A DNA stretch of 23,468 bases, taken from Alphaproteobacteria bacterium UBA1254. GTDB lineage: Bacteria > Pseudomonadota > Alphaproteobacteria > RF32 > CAG-239. The DNA lies in the NCBI GenBank assembly GCA_002308495.1, contig DBVW01000015.1, positions 1-23,468 of the forward strand. Reading direction: 5' to 3'. Under the pieces are notes generated by a model that ran no database searches, was not told where the DNA came from, and was given only the letters and a program-made list of their open reading frames with translations. The position numbers and the translations under genes are program-made. Below are positions 7,566-15,697 of this stretch, in pieces; position 1 is the first letter of the stretch; every line of letters begins with the position of its first letter.

Positions 7566-9431
7566 TTAAACTTCGGGAACAGACGCTTGCGTCTTCTTAT
7601 CCGCCGCCACAGGCTTGTCTTTCGATTTATCAATCTTTTCGCCTTTTAAGACGGCATTGATTTCATCGCCCGTCAGGGTTTCATATTCCATCATGGCTTT
7701 GGCAAGCAATTCCCAATCTTTCTTTTTGGTTTTCAAAATCTTTAAGGCTTCTTCATGAGCTTCTGTCACCAAACGCTTAATTTCGGCATCAACCAAACGC
7801 GCTGTTTCTTCACTCATATTCTTATTTTGCGTCACGGCACGTCCCAAAAAGACTTCATTTGAGTTATCGGCATATTGGATAGGTCCGAGCAAATCGCTCA
7901 TGCCCCATTCAGTTACCATTGAACGTGCCAAATTCGTCGCACCGGCAATATCCGAAGACGCACCCGAAGTAACGGCATCGTAGCCGAACTTTAATTCTTC
8001 CGCGGCTCTTCCGCCCATCAAAATGATCAATCGGGAAAGCATTTTTGCACGTGTATAAGAATATTGGTCTTTTTCAGGCAATTGCTGAACCATACCGAGT
8101 GCCCTGCCTCTCGGAATAATCGTTGCTTTGTGGATAGGGTCTGTTTCTTTCACATTAAGCGAACAAATGGCATGCCCGGCTTCGTGATAAGCCGTCAGCA
8201 TTTTCTCTTTTTCATCCATCGCCATTGATTTACGCTCATTACCCATCAAAACCTTATCTTTTGCTTCATCAAAATCTTGAGCGGTAACTTTTCGCTTATC
8301 CTTACGAGCTGCCAAAAGAGCTGCCTCGTTAACAAGGTTTGCCAAATCCGCACCCGAAAAGCCCGGTGTTCCGCGAGCAACAACCGCCAAATCAACATCT
8401 TTGGCAAGCGGCACTTTCTTGACATGAACTTTCAAAATTTCTTCACGTCCTTTTATATCCGGATTTGTAACGACAACCTGTCTGTCAAAACGCCCCGGTC
8501 GCAATAACGCCGGATCCAAAACATCCGGTCTGTTCGTTGCCGCAATTAAAATAACGTTTTCATTTTCTTCAAAACCGTCCATTTCAACCAAAAGCTGGTT
8601 TAATGTTTGCTCACGCTCGTCATTTCCGCCGCCTAATCCGGCACCTCTGTGACGCCCGACAGCATCAATTTCATCTATAAACAGCAAGCATGGCGCATTT
8701 TTCTTGGCCTGAGCGAACATATCACGCACACGCGATGCACCAACACCGACAAACATCTCCACAAAATCAGAACCCGAAATGGAAAAGAACGGCACATCAG
8801 CCTCACCGGCCACAGCCTTTGCCAAAAGGGTTTTACCCGTTCCCGGAGGTCCGACAAGTAAAACGCCTTTAGGGATTCGTCCGCCCAGTCTTGAAAATTT
8901 CTTCGGATCTTTCAAAAAGTCAACCACTTCTTCAAGCTCTTGTTTCGATTCGTCCGCACCGGCGACATCGGCAAAAGTAACTTTTTTAGTGTTTTCAATT
9001 AATCTGGCACGTGATTTTCCGAAGCTCATCGCTTTATTGTTTCCGGAATTGGCCTGCCGCATAAAGAAAATCCACACACCGATTAACAACAACATCGGAA
9101 ACCACGAAACAACGACACCCCAAAATGTTGAAGAGCTGGTATCAACAGGCTTCGCATTAACTTTTACATTATTTTTACGCATTGTTTCAATCATTGAAGG
9201 ATCATATGGCGCATAAGTATAAAACGATGTGCCGTCAACCATCTTTCCATAAACATCCGGACCGCTTATCGTAACTTCCGAAACACGCTTGTTTTCGACA
9301 TCGTTCATAAAATCAGAAAAGGCCAATTTATCTTGAGACACACGATTGGTCGGCATTCCGCCGATGTTCATAAACAAAAACAAACCTAAGAAAATAAGCG
9401 CCCAAATCAAAAAATTTCTATTCATTTTCAT
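7566..9431 (-). CDS. ftsH: FtsH, membrane-bound ATP-dependent zinc metalloprotease
   Basis: A hexameric AAA+ protease that degrades misfolded membrane proteins and regulatory targets. The 621 residues show an N-terminal membrane helix (about 8-26), a periplasmic domain, a second helix (about 107-125), the AAA+ module with Walker A GPPGTGKT, Walker B LLFIDEID and the second region of homology ending LRPGRFDR, then the HEAGH zinc motif of the M41 peptidase. Length is typical, with a charged C-terminal tail. The ATG at 9431 is chosen because AAGGA lies eight bases upstream; the ATG at 9425 is too far from it. It follows the HPr gene after 74 bp and may also have its own promoter. Its stop faces the accessory island. 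Confidence 0.98.
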   Translation of the reverse strand: MKMNRNFLIWALIFLGLFLFMNIGGMPTNRVSQDKLAFSDFMNDVENKRVSEVTISGPDVYGKMVDGTSFYTYAPYDPSMIETMRKNNVKVNAKPVDTSSSTFWGVVVSWFPMLLLIGVWIFFMRQANSGNNKAMSFGKSRARLIENTKKVTFADVAGADESKQELEEVVDFLKDPKKFSRLGGRIPKGVLLVGPPGTGKTLLAKAVAGEADVPFFSISGSDFVEMFVGVGASRVRDMFAQAKKNAPCLLFIDEIDAVGRHRGAGLGGGNDEREQTLNQLLVEMDGFEENENVILIAATNRPDVLDPALLRPGRFDRQVVVTNPDIKGREEILKVHVKKVPLAKDVDLAVVARGTPGFSGADLANLVNEAALLAARKDKRKVTAQDFDEAKDKVLMGNERKSMAMDEKEKMLTAYHEAGHAICSLNVKETDPIHKATIIPRGRALGMVQQLPEKDQYSYTRAKMLSRLIILMGGRAAEELKFGYDAVTSGASSDIAGATNLARSMVTEWGMSDLLGPIQYADNSNEVFLGRAVTQNKNMSEETARLVDAEIKRLVTEAHEEALKILKTKKKDWELLAKAMMEYETLTGDEINAVLKGEKIDKSKDKPVAADKKTQASVPEV

Positions 9432-9449
9432 TCAAACAATCCTTCAATA

Positions 9450-9478
9450 ATTTAATCACACTAAGATATAAAAACCAA
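9450..9478 (-). promoter_or_regulatory. Possible ftsH promoter
   Basis: Minus strand: TTGGTT (9473-9478), 17-base spacer, TTAAAT (9450-9455) preceded by TGA, an extended -10. The start would fall about 12 bases before the ftsH ribosome binding site. Read-through from the PTS operon is equally possible. Confidence 0.35.
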
Positions 9479-9505
9479 ATTCTTAAAACTCAAGAGGTTA
9501 AAAAA

Positions 9506-9787
9506 CTATTCCTCCCCGAATTTAGAATCTATCAACACCGTCAGTACGTCCATCGCTTTCTTAGCCTCTTTTCCTTGTGTTTTAATATGAATAACGGTTC
9601 CCTTCGAAGCAGAAAGCATCATTAATCCCATAATTGAATCTCCGCCGACTTCTTGCCCTAAGCGCGACACAAAAACCTCCGCATCAATACCCTCAATTGA
9701 TTTCACAAAAGTCGCCGCTGCTCTGGCGTGCAAACCTTTTTCATTTTGAATGGTTAAATCTTTTTCCAAAACAACGCCGGTCGACAT
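9506..9787 (-). CDS. ptsH: HPr phosphocarrier protein of the PTS
   Basis: The small (93-residue) cytoplasmic phosphocarrier that passes phosphate from EI to EIIA proteins. The active-site histidine is His20 in the KGLHARAAA motif. The regulatory-serine region is also present (GGDSIMGLMML, Ser51), which in many alphaproteobacteria and Firmicutes is phosphorylated by HprK; no hprK lies in the window. The gene follows the EIIA gene by one base and shares its operon. With only a mannose-type EIIA beside it and no sugar permease, the pair is more likely a regulatory phosphorelay than a transporter. An EI gene is not in the window. Confidence 0.95.
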   Translation of the reverse strand: MSTGVVLEKDLTIQNEKGLHARAAATFVKSIEGIDAEVFVSRLGQEVGGDSIMGLMMLSASKGTVIHIKTQGKEAKKAMDVLTVLIDSKFGEE

Positions 9788-9788
9788 T

Positions 9789-10187
9789 TTAATGCCCTAA
9801 AACTCTGGAAGCGACATTAATATATTTTTTTCCGGTCTCTTCAGCCGCCAAAGCAGCTTCCTTCAAAACCGAATTCGAACGCAGACTTGCCAGCTTAATC
9901 AGCATGGGTAAATTCAACCCGGCCACAACTTCTATATTTTCTTTATCCATCAAAGAAATTGATAAATTAGAAGGTGTTCCGCCGAACATATCCGTTAAAA
10001 CAATAACACCGGCCCCCGCATCAACTTCATGCACCTTTTCCAAAATTTCTTCTCTGCGCTTTTTTAAATCATCGTTCGGAAAAATTCCGACCGAAGCAAT
10101 CTGTTTCTGCGGACCGACAACATATTGCATCGCAGATAAAAATTCTTCGGCCAACGCGCCATGAGTAACTAAAACCAAACCAATCAT
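9789..10187 (-). CDS. PTS EIIA component, mannose/fructose family
   Basis: A 132-residue EIIA domain of the mannose family (ManX/PtsM type). The phosphorylated histidine is predicted to be His9 in LVLVTHG, and the family signature TDMFGGTPSN is present. The ATG at 10187 is chosen because it overlaps the upstream gene's stop as TAATG; an in-frame ATG at 10208 would give an extra seven basic residues lacking in the family. No EIIB, EIIC or EIID gene is nearby. In alphaproteobacteria such orphan EIIA-HPr pairs act in phosphorylation-dependent regulation (family knowledge), so a regulatory role is inferred. Confidence 0.92.
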   Translation of the reverse strand: MIGLVLVTHGALAEEFLSAMQYVVGPQKQIASVGIFPNDDLKKRREEILEKVHEVDAGAGVIVLTDMFGGTPSNLSISLMDKENIEVVAGLNLPMLIKLASLRSNSVLKEAALAAEETGKKYINVASRVLGH

Positions 10188-10603
10188 TATTTTTTCCCGC
10201 CGACCCAACTTTTAATTGCACCGAAAGAATTAATCACATCGGCTTTACTTTTAGCTTTAACCAGCTCATCTGCACGGGTTTGACGACCGTTGAAAACAAT
10301 TTCCTCAACATTTTCGACAGGAACGCCATAAACTCGTTCCACAACCTCACCTTGCAATTCAACAATCAAAACAACTTCTCTTTCGGCTAAAATGTTTTTT
10401 GTTTCGGGATCTATATTATCCAGACGAACAGCCAGCCGTTCATCTCTTTTCAAAAGCGCTGTCTCTTTACCGTCAAACTCCAAAACAGGCTCAACCGGCG
10501 TTCCCGGTCTTGCATCAATAAATACGGCTAATTCGCCATATTTATTTTCAATAATCTCATAAAAATCCTGTTTTTCAACTAATGTATAATACGACGTTTC
10601 CAT
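10187..10603 (-). CDS. Unknown 138-aa protein, first gene of the PTS operon
   Basis: I do not recognise this protein. It is soluble, with no signal peptide or membrane segment, acidic, and mostly alternating beta-like segments (AVFIDARPG, PVLEFDGKETALL, VVLIVELQGEVVERVYGVP) with a basic C-terminus ending SWVGGKK. Its ATG at 10603 has a GGGGA ribosome binding site, its stop overlaps the EIIA start (TAATG), and a near-consensus promoter lies upstream. It is thus the leading gene of a three-gene unit with EIIA and HPr. In many alphaproteobacteria this position is held by hprK or rapZ; this protein resembles neither, having no P-loop. A role in the same phosphorelay is only guilt by association. 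Confidence 0.75.
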   Translation of the reverse strand: METSYYTLVEKQDFYEIIENKYGELAVFIDARPGTPVEPVLEFDGKETALLKRDERLAVRLDNIDPETKNILAEREVVLIVELQGEVVERVYGVPVENVEEIVFNGRQTRADELVKAKSKADVINSFGAIKSWVGGKK

Positions 10604-10641
10604 AAAATTTTCCCCAAAATAAAATTATTTCATTTCAAAAG

Positions 10642-10670
10642 AGTATAAAACATCTTTTTTTAACTGTCAA
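10642..10670 (-). promoter_or_regulatory. Near-consensus sigma-70 promoter of the PTS operon
   Basis: Minus strand: perfect TTGACA (10665-10670), 17-base spacer, TATACT (10642-10647). The predicted start is about 30 bases upstream of the ATG at 10603. This is one of the best promoter matches in the window. Confidence 0.75.
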
Positions 10671-10684
10671 ATCATTGCCGCAAC

Positions 10685-11560
10685 TTATCTGCTAAAATCA
10701 TCCTGCAACTTAAAGGCTGTTGATTTTTTCTTTTTTTCAACCTCCTTAGGCTCTTTATTTTCAAGATGTTTTAATTCAATTTTTTCTTTGCTTTTCTCTA
10801 CTTTCAGCTTACGTTTTTTAACATCCTGGCCTGATTTTTCCAAAATCAGTTCCGCAAGCTTAATTTCATCCAACTTATCTTCGCCGGCTTTAACCATATC
10901 TTTCATATCAATGTTCTTAGTTGCTTTCTGCCCGCCTAAATTTTCAACTTTCTTAATTCCACGTGCCGCTTCAACAATTTTGCCGCTTTCTAGCTTGCCT
11001 TTAATGCCGAGTCTCTTGGCTATATCTTTTTGAATTGCTGAATCCTGTATTTCCTGAGGCTTAAATTCCGCCCTTTGCATCCCTTCGCTGACCGCTTTTT
11101 TACTCAACCCCTTCAATCCCACATCTTTCGCCATATTATTGGCCATATGCAAAGCTTCCATACGCCCTGCATCCTGTTGAGCCCTCATGTTTTTGATTGT
11201 TTGTTGCTGTTTTAAATCTCGTTTTTCGGATTCGGTTAAACCTTTAAGCAAACGGTCATCTTCTTCATTTTCGACAGAAGGAATATGAACAAACGTATAA
11301 CCGTATTCGTCTTCCTCCTCATCTTCGTCTTCATCATAAACTTCCCGAACTTTCTTACGTATTTTTTGCAATCCGACAGGAAGATTCTTTTCATTGTTTT
11401 TAAATCTCTTAGGTTTCTCTTTTTTTTGCGATTCTTGATATGCTTCGGCTTCCAATGTATTGTTTTTTAAAGTCAAATGCTCATGCACATCAAATCCGTT
11501 CTTTTTCCAAGAAAATGCGGATTCTTCTGTCTTTTTATAATCGTTATCTTTTTTACTCAC
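10685..11560 (-). CDS. Highly charged protein of unknown function
   Basis: A 291-residue protein dominated by Lys and Glu, with no membrane segment or signal peptide. A very acidic run (DEDEDEEEDEYGY) lies at about residues 76-88. Central helical segments with coiled-coil potential follow (LTESEKRDLKQQQTIKN), and the C-terminal third is a lysine/glutamate-rich tail ending LQDDFSR. It starts with GTG at 11560, preceded by GAGGA at normal spacing. It lies 70 bp downstream of the PAS-protein gene on the same strand. Composition suggests a disordered scaffold or nucleic-acid-associated protein, but no domain is recognised. The leader just before its start is nearly identical to that of the unknown gene at 10603. 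Confidence 0.7.
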   Translation of the reverse strand: MSKKDNDYKKTEESAFSWKKNGFDVHEHLTLKNNTLEAEAYQESQKKEKPKRFKNNEKNLPVGLQKIRKKVREVYDEDEDEEEDEYGYTFVHIPSVENEEDDRLLKGLTESEKRDLKQQQTIKNMRAQQDAGRMEALHMANNMAKDVGLKGLSKKAVSEGMQRAEFKPQEIQDSAIQKDIAKRLGIKGKLESGKIVEAARGIKKVENLGGQKATKNIDMKDMVKAGEDKLDEIKLAELILEKSGQDVKKRKLKVEKSKEKIELKHLENKEPKEVEKKKKSTAFKLQDDFSR

Positions 11561-11630
11561 AAAATTTTCCTCAAAAACTCTTTTTATTATGTATCAAACA
11601 AATTCATTTGTCAAACATATATGCTCAACT

Positions 11631-13280
11631 TTAAATTAAACTTCTGACATAACTGACCATAATCAAACCGTTTGTCAACATAACCGGACGAACTTCCAAA
11701 ACTTGTCCGTCATCTCGCTCCAATTTAAAAGTCGCACATATATCAAAAATGTGCTTCGTCATATGTTGTTTCAAATTTTCCCAACTGTCCACTTTGTTAA
11801 AAAATGTTTTCTGCATTTCAAAAATATCGTTAATATGCGGCAAATTTTGAAGTTTTGCGCTATCTGCCGCAAAAAGCTTTACATAAGCTCCGTTAAAATA
11901 TTGAAGCTGTCCGTTCTGACCAAAAACCAAAACCGCATCCGAAACATTATCTAAAATATTTTTTTGAACCATCATCAATTCATGAATCGTGCGCTCTGCC
12001 GCCAATCTGTCCGAAACATCTTCATAAGCAAAAATTAAGCCGTTCGGATGTTGCAGAACAACCCTTCTGATTGTCCTACCGTCAGGCAAATGCAACAAGT
12101 TTTCCTTCGGTTCTATCAGTGAGGTAAAAAGCTTGTCCTCTTCTGTTTTATAAGCCTTAAAATCACTGACTTCCGGCAACATTCGTTTGTTACGGATTAC
12201 GTTTAAAAATGAAGCATACGAAAGCTTTTCACCCAAATCCTCCGGTGTCAGATGCCACAACTGCATAAAAGATTTATTATGAAATATCAAATCGGATTTG
12301 TTATCAAAAATAGCAAATGCCGTTCCTAATGCCGACAAAACCTCCAAATGAGCGCTTTGATGAATTTTGAAATGGCGTTTAACTTCATCTAATTCCGTCA
12401 TATCCACTAACTGTCCGACCGTTCCGATTTCATCAAGTTTATCTGCATCATGAAAAGGCATTTCAAAAAATTCATAATAACGACCTTGTCCGTTCACAAC
12501 AATATGCATATTTCGCTTTTGTATTTGATTCGTTTCGATAGCCGCTTGCGAAAGCTGATTCGAAACTTTTTCCACATCCGTCGGCTCATGTTCCGAAAAA
12601 CAAGCTTTTTTATCCGGCAACCCTAAAACTTCGGCATACTTGCTGTTGACAATTTTCGTTTCAAGCTTATTGTTTTTTAAACATACCGGAGTTTTCAAAT
12701 TATCAATCAAAGATTCCAAAGCTTTAATTTTATGATCTTGATTTGCTGCTTCTTTTTCAAGATCTTCGATTTTAGCCTGTTCCGCACTTAAATCCCGAAA
12801 CCACAACATATCACAATATAAATTCCCGTCTGCTCCGTTAATTCTACTGCCGAACACACGTATTTCTCTTTTGTTTGACTTCATAACAAAAGTATCTTCA
12901 AAAGACAGTCCGTCTTCACGCATTAAGAGCAAATATTTCTGTAATTTGCGTGCATCTTCCTTATAAAAAACATTCAGCACATCTTCAAAAGAAGATTGTC
13001 GTCCGTTTTTTAAATTAAGCATAACGGCAAGTCTTCTGGAACACCGATCTTTAACGCTTTTAAGAGGATCCTTAATAAACTCATCAGGATAGATAAAGGC
13101 AAAATATCCGTCCTTTGAGGCATAAATCGTTTCAGCATACCGATCTCTGTCTCGATTTAAGAAATAATTCTTTTGTTTTAAACGCAAATATTTAACACGA
13201 AAATCTATCACGGCGGCAATCAAAACGGCCGAAACGATTAAACTAACACACAGCAGAGCTTGCAAAACATCAAAATCCAT
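11631..13280 (-). CDS. Membrane PAS-domain protein lacking a histidine kinase domain
   Basis: A 549-residue protein with one N-terminal membrane helix (about residues 6-28), a linker with coiled-coil potential around 170-195, and at least two, probably three, PAS-like domains. The clearest begin at TAFAIFDNKSDLIFHNKSF (about 320) and NVSDAVLVFGQNGQLQYFN (about 450). This layout matches the sensory half of the large alphaproteobacterial PAS/DivL-type sensor kinases, but the protein ends just after the last PAS domain: there is no HisKA phospho-acceptor helix or HATPase motif, and the 70 bp downstream encode none. It is therefore a kinase-less sensor or a reduced derivative. The start at 13280 has only a weak GAAG site. 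It diverges from tsaB. Confidence 0.8.
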   Translation of the reverse strand: MDFDVLQALLCVSLIVSAVLIAAVIDFRVKYLRLKQKNYFLNRDRDRYAETIYASKDGYFAFIYPDEFIKDPLKSVKDRCSRRLAVMLNLKNGRQSSFEDVLNVFYKEDARKLQKYLLLMREDGLSFEDTFVMKSNKREIRVFGSRINGADGNLYCDMLWFRDLSAEQAKIEDLEKEAANQDHKIKALESLIDNLKTPVCLKNNKLETKIVNSKYAEVLGLPDKKACFSEHEPTDVEKVSNQLSQAAIETNQIQKRNMHIVVNGQGRYYEFFEMPFHDADKLDEIGTVGQLVDMTELDEVKRHFKIHQSAHLEVLSALGTAFAIFDNKSDLIFHNKSFMQLWHLTPEDLGEKLSYASFLNVIRNKRMLPEVSDFKAYKTEEDKLFTSLIEPKENLLHLPDGRTIRRVVLQHPNGLIFAYEDVSDRLAAERTIHELMMVQKNILDNVSDAVLVFGQNGQLQYFNGAYVKLFAADSAKLQNLPHINDIFEMQKTFFNKVDSWENLKQHMTKHIFDICATFKLERDDGQVLEVRPVMLTNGLIMVSYVRSLI

Positions 13281-13305
13281 TTTTTTACTTCAGCAAAAAA
13301 AATTA

Positions 13306-13334
13306 TTGTCAGTTCCGAAATTTTATATTATAAA
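13306..13334 (+). promoter_or_regulatory. Probable promoter of tsaB
   Basis: TTGTCA (13306-13311), 17-base spacer, TATAAA (13329-13334). The start would be near 13341, giving a leader of about 34 bases before the ATG at 13375. Confidence 0.6.
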
Positions 13335-13374
13335 CCTTAACGCGTAAACATATTTTTTAGCCTGGTGAATAAAA

Positions 13375-14028
13375 ATGTGGACAATTGCTTTTGATACAAC
13401 AACGGCTTTTTGCTCAATCGTTTTGATGAAAGACAAAACAAAAGTAGATTCTTTTTGTCGGGAAATGAACTTCGGACAAAGCGAAGTATTAATTCCTCAA
13501 ATTGACACCATGCTCAAAAAACAAAACTTAAGTATCAAAGATCTGAGTCTGATGGTTGTATGCGTCGGACCGGGATCTTTTACCGGTGTTCGATCAAGCA
13601 TTGCCGCTGCTCGGGCGTTCGGACTTGCATCCGAAAATCTTACCCTTTGCGGCATCAACGCCTTTGATGCTTACGTCTTTAACACAAAAAATTTTGACGC
13701 CGATTGTATTGTCTCTCTGGTTGAAACCAAAAGAGATGATTTTTACACTTGTTATTATGATCAAAATCTAAAGAAAACGGCGCAACCGAAAACGGCTTTT
13801 TATAACGATATTATACACGATCTGCAAAATAAGCGTGTCATTATAACCGGCGACGGAGCACAACGATTTTTATCAAAGACAAGCGGTCTGTACATTTGCG
13901 ACACAATCTTTGCTTCCTGTCCTCCGATTGAAAACATCGCATTGCTCGGAATTCTTCGTTTTGAGCAAAAAAGAACCGATTTTCCGAAGCCTCTTTATTT
14001 AAAAGCGGCAGATGTCTGTGTAAAATAA
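13375..14028 (+). CDS. tsaB: TsaB, t6A tRNA modification complex subunit
   Basis: TsaB is an inactive actin/HSP70-fold paralogue of TsaD. With TsaD and TsaE it transfers threonylcarbamoyl from TC-AMP to A37 of ANN-decoding tRNAs. The 217 residues begin with the phosphate-binding-like strand WTIAFDTTTAFCSIVL and carry the family hallmark GPGSFTGVRSSIAAARAFG. Length is normal. In many relatives rimI follows tsaB, but here ihfB comes next after 79 bp. The partner enzyme gene sua5, supplying TC-AMP, is in the same window at 17429-18388. The ribosome binding site is weak (CTGGTGA). Confidence 0.93.
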   Translation: MWTIAFDTTTAFCSIVLMKDKTKVDSFCREMNFGQSEVLIPQIDTMLKKQNLSIKDLSLMVVCVGPGSFTGVRSSIAAARAFGLASENLTLCGINAFDAYVFNTKNFDADCIVSLVETKRDDFYTCYYDQNLKKTAQPKTAFYNDIIHDLQNKRVIITGDGAQRFLSKTSGLYICDTIFASCPPIENIALLGILRFEQKRTDFPKPLYLKAADVCVK

Positions 14029-14107
14029 AAAAAAAACTGGAAATTTAAAATACAAAGCTGTATTTAATAAGTATCTTTAATCAACAATATTTTTTTACGA
14101 GGTAAAA

Positions 14108-14392
14108 GTGACAAAATCAGAATTAATCGCAAGAATTGCAAAAAAGAACCCTAATTTAACCATCAAAGACGTTGAAAAAATCGTCAGTGTTGTCTTTAAA
14201 ACAATCATCGATTCTCTCGCCGAAGGAAAACGTGTTGAATTCAGAGGATTCGGAGCTTTTTCCGTTCGTTCGCGTTCGGCAAGAATGGCCAAAAACCCGA
14301 AGACGCACGAAGTGGTTTCTGTCGGTGAGCGTCATTTTGTTCATTTTAAAACAGGCAGAGAATTACACAATCAGCTCAATCCTTCAAAATAA
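14108..14392 (+). CDS. ihfB: Integration host factor beta subunit
   Basis: A 94-residue HU/IHF-family DNA-bending protein. The sequence matches IHF-beta very well: TKSELIARIA at the N-terminus, VEFRGFGAFSVR, the DNA-binding arm with ARNPKT-like AKNPKTHEVVSVGERH, and FKTGRELHNQLN at the C-terminus. The start is a GTG at 14108 with GAGG six bases upstream. With IHF-alpha it forms a heterodimer that bends DNA at specific sites for replication, recombination and promoter architecture. It is followed by lapA after 27 bp, the usual proteobacterial order. Confidence 0.96.
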   Translation: MTKSELIARIAKKNPNLTIKDVEKIVSVVFKTIIDSLAEGKRVEFRGFGAFSVRSRSARMAKNPKTHEVVSVGERHFVHFKTGRELHNQLNPSK

Positions 14393-14419
14393 TCATACGC
14401 TACTGCTCGGGAGGGTAAT

Positions 14420-14806
14420 ATGAATTTTATTCGAAGCATTATTGAAATACCTGTATTTATCTTGGTTATTGTCTTAGCGGCAATCAACAATGATTTTGCA
14501 AAGTTTTCATTAAAACCCTTCAATATTGATATAAGCGTATCTGTCAGTGTGCTGATGATTGTTTTATTCTTTCTCGGATATTTTATCGGGCGCGTTGACG
14601 GCTATATGGCCGGAGCGCCCTTGCGATCCAAATTACGTGAAGAAAAAAAGGCACACAAAGCTTTAAACAAACAACACGAAAAATTGACAAGTAATTTTTC
14701 TCATTTGCAACAAAATTTTGAACACCTCAAAGTTTCTGTTCCGAATGAACAAAAAACACCGTTTAAAACAAAAATTGCAAATATGTTTAAATTTAAAAAA
14801 GACTAA
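14420..14806 (+). CDS. lapA: LapA-domain inner-membrane protein
   Basis: A 128-residue protein with the DUF1049/LapA layout: two membrane helices (about residues 10-25 and 42-62) joined by a short periplasmic loop, then a cytoplasmic coiled-coil tail (LRSKLREEKKAHKALNKQHEKL). The N-terminal FILVIVLAAINN and the GYFIGRVDGY turn fit the family. In E. coli, LapA with LapB controls LPS assembly through FtsH-dependent LpxC turnover, and ftsH is in this window too, though that link is only inferred here. A strong GGAGGG ribosome binding site precedes the ATG. The position after ihfB is the conserved one. Confidence 0.85.
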   Translation: MNFIRSIIEIPVFILVIVLAAINNDFAKFSLKPFNIDISVSVSVLMIVLFFLGYFIGRVDGYMAGAPLRSKLREEKKAHKALNKQHEKLTSNFSHLQQNFEHLKVSVPNEQKTPFKTKIANMFKFKKD

Positions 14807-14827
14807 TCAATAACAAGGTAACCTGTT

Positions 14828-15688
14828 ATGAACTGGTTTATCAATATCGTTCGTCCGAAAATCCAAAAAACGACACCGAAAGAAATTGCAAACAATATGT
14901 GGGTTAAATGCCCGAATTGCAATCAGATGCTCTTTTCGAAAGAACTTAAAAAATCTCTTTATGTATGTACTTCTTGCGGACACCATTTGAGGCTTTACGT
15001 TGACAAACGGTTAAAAATGCTTTTCGATGATGAAAAATTCACTTTAGTTGACTTGCCTCAATTAATTGATGATCCGATTAAATTCAAGGATTCTCAAAAA
15101 TATACCGATCGTCTTAAAAACAATCGAAAATCAACCGAAAACCAAGATGCACTTAAAATTGCTACCGGAAAAATCGGCGATGTGGATGTTGTTTTGGCTG
15201 CGATGGATTTTTCATTTATGGGCGGTTCAATGGGAACCGTTGTCGGTGAAGGTATCGTCAAAGCCGCCGAGCTTGCCTTAAAACAAAAAATACCTTTTAT
15301 TACTGTGGCATCTTCAGGCGGAGCTCGTATGCAGGAAGGCATTCTTTCGTTGATGCAAATGGCCAGAACGACGGCCGCAATTAATCTGTTAAAAGAAAAA
15401 GGAATACCTTTTATTTCTATTCTTGCAGATCCGACAACCGGCGGTGTATCTGCCTCGTTTGCAATGCTTGGCGATATCAATATTGCCGAAACGGGTAGTC
15501 TTATCGGTTTCGCGGGACAACGTGTAATCGAACAGACGATTCGTGAAAAGCTTCCCGAAAACTTTCAACACGCCGAATATCTGAAAGAACACGGAATGGT
15601 AGATATTGTCGTGGATCGTCAAAATTTAAAAGAAGAACTGTCAAACATTTTAAAAATCCTGACAAACAAAAATAAAGCACTGCTCTAA
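14828..15688 (+). CDS. accD: Acetyl-CoA carboxylase carboxyltransferase beta subunit
   Basis: AccD forms with AccA the carboxyltransferase that makes malonyl-CoA, the committed step of fatty-acid synthesis. The 286 residues include the N-terminal zinc ribbon with Cys28, Cys31, Cys47 and Cys50, and the crotonase-fold core with FMGGSMGTVVGEG, the SSGGARMQEG oxyanion region and DPTTGGVSASFA. It follows lapA after 21 bp and is the last plus-strand gene of this block. Only nine bases separate its stop from the hflX stop, and no hairpin terminator is visible between them. Confidence 0.97.
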   Translation: MNWFINIVRPKIQKTTPKEIANNMWVKCPNCNQMLFSKELKKSLYVCTSCGHHLRLYVDKRLKMLFDDEKFTLVDLPQLIDDPIKFKDSQKYTDRLKNNRKSTENQDALKIATGKIGDVDVVLAAMDFSFMGGSMGTVVGEGIVKAAELALKQKIPFITVASSGGARMQEGILSLMQMARTTAAINLLKEKGIPFISILADPTTGGVSASFAMLGDINIAETGSLIGFAGQRVIEQTIREKLPENFQHAEYLKEHGMVDIVVDRQNLKEELSNILKILTNKNKALL

Positions 15689-15697
15689 TCCAAATTT

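Noticed and set aside
14048..14065. AAATAC/GTATTT hairpin after tsaB as a terminator
   Set aside because: Only six A-T-rich pairs and no T run follow, so tsaB may read through into ihfB; support is too weak to annotate.
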